DNA from: Thalassiosira profunda
Taxonomy: Eukaryota; Bacillariophyta; Thalassiosirophyceae; Thalassiosirales; Thalassiosiraceae
NCBI GenBank assembly: GCA_036939355.1
Contig: JALLAP010000688.1
Location: forward strand, 1-12,578
Reading direction: 5' to 3'
Length of the DNA: 12,578 nucleotides
Made by a program: the position numbers and the translations under genes. Below, piece after piece: positions 6,184 to 12,578 of the stretch. The notes beneath the pieces are model-generated. The model searched no databases and was not told the origin of the DNA. It saw only the letters and a list, made by a program, of their open reading frames with translations. Every line of letters starts with the position of its first letter. Position 1 is the first letter of the stretch.

Positions 6184-9100
6184 ATGACGTTGGACGACGC
6201 CTCCCCCGCCCGGGCGAGGAGCCGCAGCCTCTCCCGCCTCCGCAGCCTCGCGGCGAGTGGCGGGGTGGCCACGCCGCGGTCCCCCTCGGTCGCCCCCGCC
6301 GAAGACTTCTCTCCGAGGCAAAGCCCGAGGGCCAGCGCCTCCTGGGACGGCAACAACGACGCCTCCGCCCCCGCGACACCCCAAGAATCCCGCCCCGGAG
6401 TCGCCAGCAGTCCCTCCTGGGAACAAGAATCAGCGCGGGCCGAAGAAGCCCGCGCATTGCTCCTCGAAATGCAGCGCCTCCAAGCCGCGCAGAAGGCCGA
6501 GATGGACGCCCTGCTGGCGTCCCACGGGCGGCTGCTGGGGACCATCGCGCAGGCACCCAGTGGCGACAAGGAGGACGAAGCCTTCGACGAGTCGCCGGGG
6601 ATGGCCGCTCGTTCCCCGTCCGAGCTGCGGGGACGGCGGGGCCGGAGCGCCTCCGCAAGGAGAAGTGGAGCGGCGAACGAGTCTCCCGTGGCGAGGATGC
6701 GCAGTGCTTCTCCTGCTCCTAGACCGTCGTCTACTGACACGGAGCAGAGCCAGATGGAGGGAAGCCAGGGCCGGTCCGCCGGGACGAGGAGCGCCTCCCT
6801 CGGCCCTCGGCCAGACACCAAGAAGAAACACGCCGTCTTTCCTCGCACGGGCCCCAAAGAGAAGCCGGCGTCGGATTGGCGGGCGTTGCTCCCGTCCGAG
6901 GCGGGAGGATCCGGCGTTTCAGACGAGGAGGACGACATCTTCGAAGACGACATCCCGCCGCCACCCCCTCGGCAGACCTCCCAGAAAAGGGCGGTCGAAA
7001 AGGGCACCGTGGGGCGGCGCGGAGCCAGCATGCCGCCCAGAAAGCCTCTGCGCGATGCGGGCATTTCGCAGGCCAGTCGCCCATTCGACGAGCTTCCGTT
7101 CGACGAGAACACGACCGACACTGTGCTCTCGGACATGGAGGGCGCCGGCCACGGCAAGCGGGCGGGACGGCGAGGCCACAGCGTCGCTGCTACAAGGAAG
7201 AAAGAAACAATGGAGGTAGCGAGCGCGGGGAGTGCCTCTCCCATGGCCAGAATGCGGAGCGCGTCCCTCGGTCCCCGTACGCCACCGCCAAGGCCTCCGC
7301 CGTCATCGGTGCGGACTTCGAAACCGGTCCCTTCGGATCCAATTCTCGGACCGCGGGATACTGGTCGCCGCGGCCCGGAACAGGTCCTGAGAGAGCGGGA
7401 GCCCGGTGTGTACGAGGTCTCCCCCGCCGAGACGCCGGCGACGTCGCAGGCGAAACAAGATGATGACGCCCCGCCGTCGGAGGTCGTTGCGGTGACGAGG
7501 CGGGCGGTGGCCAAACCAGTCGAAGGGACTTTTAACGCCAGCCACTCCCCGATGGCAAGGTGGCGCGGTCGGAGCCTCTCCCCCGGGCGCATGCAGGATG
7601 AAAAGAACTCGGCACAGCCGCCGTCCCCGCGCCCCCGGCCCGTCCGGAGGGGCATGCGCTCCGCCTCCCCGGCGCCGCGGCCTCCCCGCGGTCATCCCGC
7701 CGTTCCGAGATCCCCCAAGCTCGATCTGGCCGGACTGCGGGGCCGGGTGCTCTCTGCGCGCCGCACGACGCACAAGCCAGCAGAGGAGGCGCGGCCGGAG
7801 GCACGGCCCGAGGTGCCGCCCTGCCTGCGGAGCTCGAGCTACGAGGTCCCCGACGACGAAGGCGGGGACGTTCCTACGAAGCATCGCTCGCGGGCGAGCC
7901 CAAGGGGTCGCGCGTCGTCCGTGCCCCCGCCCAGCTCCCTGGCGCGGCGGGTCACCTTCAAGGACGAGGAGGACGTGCTGGGGGACGCGCCGCTGCGCAA
8001 GAATGCGAAGAAGGAGAAAAAGAGTCCCACTCTCCTGAGGAGGGAAAAGAAGGAGCGCGGTGAGTGGGATAATATAGATGTTGATGTTTTTGGGGCGACA
8101 TTTCAAACGACCATTTGAAAAATCAAATGGTCGTTTGAAACTTTGACCATTTGGAAATTCGAATTGAATTTTCAAAATCCAATTTGGAAATTCAAGTTGA
8201 ATTTTCAAAAGTCCGTTTGAATTTTCAAGACAGTTTGAATTTTCAACGAGCGTTTGAATTTCAAACTTTTCAAATTTCGAAGAATTGAATTTGCTCACTT
8301 GCCTTTTCACCTCTCTGTTTCCCAAAGAACCTGCTGAGGCCAAGAACGACCATGCGCCTCCCTTTCTCGGCGAGAGTGCGATCCATACGCCCGAACCGCG
8401 GCGCGAGAGGAAGGCTCCGGCGCCCACGCCGCGGCGAGAGGCGGCGCGGAAGGAGACGCCCGCCCTGGATCGCGCCGTGAAAGCGGCGAGCGTGCGGTGC
8501 GCCTCCCCCATTGCAAGGATGCGGAATGCACGGAGCGCGTCGCCTGCTCCGCGAGGCAGGAACGGGTACCTCTCCCCCGCGGCGCGAAAGGCGGCGTTGC
8601 GAGCACAGGACGTCGCCAAGGGGGCTCCTGCGGGCGAGGGCCGCCATGCGAGGAACGACAGCGACAAAACCATCGCGCCCGTGAAGATCTCCGTCCGGGA
8701 TTACGCCGCCTGCGGCGCGGCCAAGGTCAATGTGGACAGTGGAAAGGATGCCGACGACGGCAGCGTCGACTCGTCGTTCGAGCTGGAGATGGGCCCGACC
8801 GCGTCGGAGCTGAAGATCGTCGAGCGCTCGCGGGGGAAGGAGGTGGCCGAGGTCGTCCGCCTATCGGAGTCCGACGCCGGCAAGACGAAGCCGCGAAGGC
8901 GGGCGCACCGCCGCTCCGTCTCGATGGACTCGCTGCTCGGCGGCCTGATGGGGGCTCATGACGACAAGGAGGGGCGCGAGAACGGAGACGGCGACCGGGC
9001 CAAGGCCTCGATTCCCAAGCCCAAGTCGCGGAAGGGATTGAGGCACCGTCCCCCGCTGTTTCCCAAGGCGGCGGCGCGGCCCGAAATCGGGAAGGCGTTT

Positions 9101-9505
9101 TCGTTCTCGTCCTTTTCGGCGGGCCACGGGGAGGGCGCACCGCCGGGTCCGTCGCCGGAGGAGCATTCGGAGGGTGCGTTGGACCTCTCGTCCCTGGTCG
9201 TGGTGGGCACCGACGACCGACCGCAGGAGTCGCCGCAGGAGTCGTCGCCCTCCCGCCGGAGCGAGGGGTCGTCGGACAGCCCCACCGGCATTGGGGAATT
9301 GCTGGAGTTTCAAAACAAACACGCGGCGCCGTACTGCCCCCGGCTGCCGTTCGGGGCGAAGTACCGGTGCGCCGTCGTGGAAGAGGAGGGGGCGGCGGAC
9401 GCGTTTGAGGTGGAACTGATCGCGGATGAGGAAGGGAAGGTGGTGGAGGATGTGGCCATTCCGCGCGTGCTGGACTTTGACGATGCCAGCGTCTATTCGA
9501 TTTGA
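6184..9505 (+). CDS. Large disordered Ser/Arg/Pro-rich protein with repeated SP-x-ARMRSAS motif
   Basis: Two exons, 6184-8059 and 8328-9505, encode 1017 residues in phase (intron phase 1). I do not recognise the family. The protein is mostly low complexity. A short helical, possibly coiled-coil, segment lies at 82-122. Motifs of the type SP-[VMI]-AR-[MW]-R, mostly followed by RSAS, recur near residues 167-181, 352-365, 455-469 and 685-702, with partial copies at 200-210 and 489-500. RMRSAS fits the RxRxxS consensus of basophilic kinases. Pro runs occur at 258-262 and 367-373, an acidic patch at 246-256, basic blocks near 605-625 and 812-821. The C-terminal 65 residues are more ordered-looking (PYCPRLPFGAKYRCAVV, then acidic). 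Lack of enzyme motifs suggests a scaffold or phospho-regulated structural protein; this is inference. If the intron is retained, translation ends at 8116-8118. The start could lie further upstream (5853). Confidence 0.82.
8101..8140. repeat. Perfect 18-bp inverted repeat with AAAA loop inside the intron
   Basis: Left arm TTTCAAACGACCATTTGA (8101-8118) and right arm TCAAATGGTCGTTTGAAA (8123-8140) are exact reverse complements around AAAA. The hairpin starts 41 bases after the donor. It also contains the TGA that would end translation if the intron were retained. Confidence 0.9.
8164..8246. repeat. Four copies of TTGAATTTTCAA in the intron
   Basis: Exact copies lie at 8164-8175, 8197-8208, 8217-8228 and 8235-8246, with spacing 33, 20 and 18 bases. 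Related words (TTTGAATTTCAAA, GGAAATTC) surround them. Each copy contains GAATTTTC, which fits the GAAnnTTC unit of heat-shock elements. Confidence 0.8.
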
Positions 9506-9860
9506 GAGACAGAGATTGTGGCTGCAACAGCCTGATACCCCGAAACGCAGGAAGCGATGTACGTGACCAAAGGGATCCTACGTTTAACAGGATCTTAACA
9601 CTTTCACTTTAGGTATTTAACAACACCACACTAATAGCAGAGCAGTCTGGCAGAATGGTGGCTCCTTGGCAGAGCCGAAGGGGAGAGGGGACAGGGGCCG
9701 GGGCAGCGCAGTCCAGAGAGCAGGGGTATCTAGGTATCTACTTAGGTACGTAGTAGACGAAGCGCCACTTTTGCCCGCCTCTCAAAAGAAAGAATCAGCC
9801 ATCACGCGGCAAGCCAACGTCAATTATTGCCCGGCTAAATTGGATCAACCGACGGTAACA
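9506..9860. other. Intergenic region between the disordered-protein gene and the 251-residue gene
   Basis: I see no gene here. A short inverted repeat GATCCT/AGGATC lies at 9574-9594, about 70 bases after the upstream stop. A tandem GGTATCTA pair lies at 9725-9740, followed by CTTAGGTAC. The frame before ATG 9861 is open back to 9666 but has no ATG. Confidence 0.5.
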
Positions 9861-10708
9861 ATGGCAAAGGACAGTGCGCCGCCCCTCGAAGAGATTCGGC
9901 TCGTAGCCAGGCGGCCTCCGCCGCCGCGGCTGCCCAACGACGAATGGAGGGGCGGCATCAGAGGACGCCTCCGGCGCCACGCCGCCGGGGCAGCTCCGGA
10001 ACGACGAGACACGGGCGACGACGCGCGAAGCAGCTTGCGGAAGCGCCGAACTGCGGAAACAACATCGGGCGCTCTGCCGGAGGGAAGCTTGAGTTGGGAT
10101 AGCATCCCGCTGGACGACGACGAGAGGTACATCAGCTTGCGCGACGTCGAAAGGTAAGCACTCAACACACAGAGAATAAGCTGCCTCTCGGTATGCAAAT
10201 CGTCCCTCACCCCAACCCTCACCACTACTCAACTCTCAACACCAGGCGTCCATGCGAGGAGGAGCGGATAGTCAGTGCCATGAATGAAACAAAGAAATAC
10301 CAGCGCGCGAACTCGGACGACGAAGAAAGCAGCGACGAACGACGCTCGTATGATGTGAAGAGGAAGAGGCAACTCTACGACCAGCGGAGCTGCTGCGAGA
10401 TGGCGGTCGATCACTTGATATTGGGCTCAAAATGGGTCGTCGATTGTGTATCAACCTCCTGTTGCGGCAGCGCAACTGCCGACACCGACGCCGCGGACGG
10501 GAACAAAGTCGACCGGATGTCCTCGTGGAAGGACGACCTCGCTCGCGTGCGAGACATTCTTTTCGGAGAAACGAAGGGGGTCGCGCGGTGCGACGGCGGC
10601 TCCTTGCCGGATTGCCATTGTCTCGCGTTGAGGGAACAGGACGAGGGGCAGTCCGACGAAGAGTTGGAGGTTGCATTGTTGTTGCCGGGGTGCCAGGAAG
10701 GAGCGTAG
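9861..10708 (+). CDS. Unknown basic/acidic mixed protein, two exons
   Basis: Exons 9861-10153 and 10246-10708 encode 251 residues. The donor is AAG|GTAAGC and the acceptor AACACCAG (92-base intron, phase 2), and the frames match exactly. ATG 9861 is the only ATG in its open stretch. The first half is Arg/Pro-rich and probably disordered (ARRPPPPRLP, then LRKRR). After the splice an acidic segment (ANSDDEESSDE) is followed by a basic one (YDVKRKRQLY), a more hydrophobic stretch (MAVDHLILGSKWVVDCV) and several Cys (SCC, STSCCG, PDCHCL) that do not form a zinc-finger pattern I know. I do not recognise the family. Coding status rests on splice-compatible frames and composition. Confidence 0.68.
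10154..10245 (+). other. Intron of the 251-residue gene (92 bases, phase 2)
   Basis: GTAAGC donor, CTCAAC branch-like sequence and a CA/CT-rich tract before the CAG acceptor ending at 10245. It joins DVER to RPCEEER, the split codon AG|G giving Arg. Confidence 0.78.
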
Positions 10709-10948
10709 TTTTGGGTGTATCAAACGAGTTGGGTGATATCCGTTGTTGGCGCTGTGTTCATAATTGAGTTGTACAGATGTATCGACTTGCAAGTCTATTG
10801 ACGCAGTATCTACCTGTGCCCAACAGCCGCTCAAAGGTATGGTATGCAACTGCAAGCGTAACATCAGATGCGTACCCATAGGTACCCATGCAGGCCGCCC
10901 TCGGTTTGGTAAATTACCGTTGACTGGTGGCAGCACCGCGGATCGAAT

Positions 10949-10976
10949 GTATCTACCATAGTACGATGCTAGATAC
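10949..10976. repeat. Imperfect inverted repeat GTATCTA...TAGATAC
   Basis: The arms GTATCTA (10949-10955) and TAGATAC (10970-10976) are exact complements, and inner CAT/ATG bases extend the symmetry (10 of 12 matches per arm). It ends 3 bases before ATG 10980. It could bind a dimeric factor or fold weakly. Confidence 0.55.
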
Positions 10977-10979
10977 ACA

Positions 10980-11183
10980 ATGAGAGCTGCACCATCGCCC
11001 TCCTCTCACCTTCAACTTCAAACTCGCCCGCAAAGCAAGCAACAACCCGCCAGCGAAGAGAAAGGAAAGAACGAAGAGTTTGAAAGGCAGGAAATCCCGA
11101 CCGCCCACACAAGACTTCCCCGAGACATTCAACAGTACCGGTTGTCGTATCTTTCAGCATCCTACGAAGGAAGTCAGTACTAA
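10980..11183 (+). CDS. Doubtful small ORF, 67 residues
   Basis: A real ATG opens 67 codons of Gln/Glu/Lys-rich hydrophilic sequence (SKQQPASEEKGKNEEFERQE) ending in TAA. The opposite strand carries an ORF of similar length over the same bases, so neither is distinguished. There is no splice or domain support. It may be leader sequence of the gene at 11473. Confidence 0.15.
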   Translation: MRAAPSPSSHLQLQTRPQSKQQPASEEKGKNEEFERQEIPTAHTRLPRDIQQYRLSYLSASYEGSQY

Positions 11184-11472
11184 GTAGTTCGCCCGCGAAT
11201 TTTCAGAACGTACTGCCCAACAAGAGCTGGGCTTTTCGGTTGACAACGAAAGGCTTCGCAGTGTTGTTCTTTCAACCTCTCTCTCCCCTGGACGCCACGG
11301 CAATGCTGCATGCACACACCTGCCAGAAGTGAACCATAATCTCGAGATGCAAACGATTGCAACGGGTGCATAGACGAGGGGGCATTGGAGAGGCAGCCGC
11401 GAGACCGATAGAGCATTCATCTATGCGTGAATTTGCATTGCAGTGTAGGTAGAGGCGGCTTGGTGCGCGACG

Positions 11473-12578
11473 ATGGCGGGCAAGACCCCCGCCCCGCCAC
11501 CGCCGGGCGGCGACGCCAATGCCCCGCCGCCGGCCTCCCAGCTTTCTTCTGCCAGCAGCCGGCAGCGGGACGACCTCGTGAAAGGGGCCTACGCCCCGGG
11601 CCGGAAGACGCTCGGGCTGGAGTTGGTCGCCGACCCGGCGCTCATGGCGAACGCCGAGTGGACGGGCGCGTCCCCGGGCGAGAAGAAGAAGAAGAAGAAA
11701 GGGGGCGGGTCCAAGACGGCCAAGGCCAAGCCAAGGAAGAGGCGTTCGCCGAAGCCGCAGAAGAAGGTGAGTTTTCGTTTGAGCACGTGAATGTGCATTG
11801 TTGATGTGTGCTTGTGAGCTAGCATACTGGTGCACATGACTTGCATAGTTGTGTCCCCCGCAGAGACGGTGGGAAAGGTGTGCTTTGCGTGCGGAGATTG
11901 TGGATACGGAATGGTCGCTTGAGGTTGTCGAGTTGCTGCGTATGCTCTCATGTAGATTGTTAGCATTTGCAATTGCATTTGTGGGCGATCGTATCTCAAC
12001 ATATCGTCTCTACGCCGCTCTCGACACTTTTGCAGCAACTGACAGAGCAGGCCAACAAAAAGAACGATCGCGACGAGGTGGCCCAGGCGATTCCATCCAA
12101 GGACACGCAGGACCTCGCCAGACCAAAGGGAGCAGAGAGCGCCAAGAAAGGCGGCGTCCGCAGCTTCTTTGGGCGGTCGGGCCGGAAGAGCCCTCCGTCC
12201 AATGTCCCGGAAGACGAAGCAAACACAGACGATGACGAAGTCATCGAGGTTGGCGACGAGATCCCAGATGAGGAAGGGTCGCAACCTGGAGTGTTGGAGG
12301 CCGTCGTCGACAATGTCAGCGTCACCCACGAGCGGGTGGAGCGTCCCGTCGCCGACGTATCCGGACCGCTCGCCTCTCCGGCCCTCGTCCGAGACAGCCG
12401 TGCGCAGCAAGCGCAAGAGAAGCGGCTGCAGCGGCAGGAATTGAACCGCCAATTCCAAGAGGTGCTGCGGAGCCACCACGAGCGGCCCTCCTTCCTTTGC
12501 GCGAGCGACAGGGCGCCCCTCGTGGCGTCCGGCCCCATGCCCGGCGATTCGGCCGTGAGCGACTACTTCTGCACTCCA
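11473..12578 (+). CDS. 5' part of a nuclear-type protein gene, cut by the window edge
   Basis: Exon 1 (11473-11766, 98 codons) and exon 2 (12036 to the edge, 181 codons, no stop) join in phase 0. An in-frame TAG at 11446-11448 precedes the ATG. Residues 5-20 are Pro-rich, residues 71-98 are a long basic block (six Lys, then KPRKRRSPKPQKK), a likely nuclear signal. Residues 136-143, KGGVRSFF, resemble a PCNA-interaction box with Lys for Gln, followed by basic residues. Residues 163-173, DDDEVIEVGDE, fit a SUMO-interaction motif. Residues about 215-245 are Gln/Arg/Glu-rich and may be helical. A PIP-like box followed by a SIM is seen in PCNA/SUMO-directed proteins such as Srs2 and Elg1/ATAD5, but short motifs arise by chance and no catalytic domain is in view, so I assign no name. 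The acceptor could also be at 12050, removing five residues. Confidence 0.72.
11767..12035 (+). other. Intron of the right-edge gene, perhaps containing a microexon
   Basis: GTGAGT donor at 11767 and acceptor CACTTTTGCAG ending at 12035. A second strong acceptor-like stretch, TGTCCCCCGCAG, ends at 11863, followed by ACGGTGGGAAAG and a GTGTGC donor-like site at 11878. Using the AG at 11864-11865 would give a 12-base in-frame exon (TVGK). Confidence 0.7.

Larger units (their letters stand above)
8060..8327 (+). other. AT-rich intron of the disordered-protein gene (268 bases, phase 1)
   Basis: GTGAGT donor at 8060 and acceptor TTTCCCAAAG ending at 8327 after a clear pyrimidine tract. Splicing joins ...KKER to E-PAEAK in frame, and both sides carry the same repeated motif, which supports one gene. 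The intron is strikingly AT-rich against very GC-rich exons and contains a perfect hairpin and a tandem motif array. Confidence 0.88.
10709..11472. other. Long intergenic region before the right-edge gene
   Basis: No secure gene lies in these 764 bases. They hold a direct repeat GTACCCAT (10872-10879, 10882-10889), GTATCTA at 10806-10812, an inverted repeat at 10949-10976, and a small ATG-started ORF at 10980-11183. Near the right end, TTTGCATTGCAG (to 11443) looks like an acceptor and could close an intron in the 5' leader of the next gene. The TGCA-rich stretch 11309-11371 resembles intron sequence elsewhere in the window. Confidence 0.45.

Noticed and set aside
6003..7655. 550-codon antisense ORF on the - strand
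   Set aside because: It lies opposite the large + strand exon. Very high GC content makes stops rare in antisense frames. The + strand has a start, matching splice phases and a second exon with the same motif.
7303..8673. 456-codon antisense ORF on the - strand
   Set aside because: It runs across the AT-rich intron and translates its repeats into Phe/Asn-rich nonsense; no independent support.
8285..9505. Separate gene starting at 8285
   Set aside because: The first codon is TTG inside the intron. The frame joins exactly to the upstream exon through a good GT-AG pair, and the motif is shared.
9574..9594. GATCCT/AGGATC inverted repeat as a terminator
   Set aside because: The arms are only six bases and bacterial-type terminators do not apply to this eukaryotic gene; probably chance.
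9660..9676. tRNA-like stem GGCTC/GAGCC
   Set aside because: It is one short hairpin with no other cloverleaf arms or anticodon loop.
11154..11420. 88-codon - strand ORF upstream of the right-edge gene
   Set aside because: It has an ATG but no domain, no splice support and no clear coding composition, and it overlaps a likely leader or intron region.

Overview
The window is nuclear DNA from a eukaryote. The genes have GT-AG introns with polypyrimidine tracts, long GC-rich exons with strong third-position GC, AT-rich or TGCA-rich introns, and short intergenic gaps. The best guess is a stramenopile, perhaps a centric diatom of the Thalassiosira type. This rests on the UDP-sugar pyrophosphorylase, a possible plastid-type presequence, and a leucine-rich-repeat protein with a C-terminal coiled coil that resembles families I associate with such diatoms. 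It is inference, not a database result.

Layout, left to right. (1) UDP-sugar pyrophosphorylase on the + strand (354-2684): three exons, two phase-0 introns, and a one-base frame discontinuity near 569 between a targeting-like presequence and the enzyme. (2) A convergent F-box protein gene on the - strand (3657-2747), whose reading frame breaks near 3100-3140; the two stop codons are separated by only 62 bases. (3) A divergent intergenic region (3658-4086) with two G-quadruplex motifs. (4) A single-exon, 521-residue leucine-rich-repeat protein with an acidic head, a coiled coil and an AT-hook-like tail (4087-5652). (5) A 1017-residue disordered Ser/Arg/Pro-rich protein in two exons (6184-9505), with a repeated SP-x-ARMRSAS-type motif, an intron carrying a perfect 18-bp hairpin and a GAAnnTTC array, and a possible extra upstream exon. 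(6) A two-exon unknown protein of 251 residues (9861-10708). (7) The 5' part of a gene cut by the right edge (11473-12578), with a Lys-rich basic block, a PIP-box-like motif and a SUMO-interaction-like motif.

The genes do not form an obvious pathway. The enzyme belongs to nucleotide-sugar metabolism and the F-box protein to ubiquitin ligation; the rest are unassigned or look regulatory or scaffold-like. I see no mobile element, CRISPR array, rRNA or tRNA, and no convincing new multi-gene system. The most useful results are gene-model corrections (a hidden 69-base intron, two frame breaks, a missed 3' exon at the right edge, a possible microexon) and the unusual intron content. The two frame breaks are most simply assembly indels, but they need checking.
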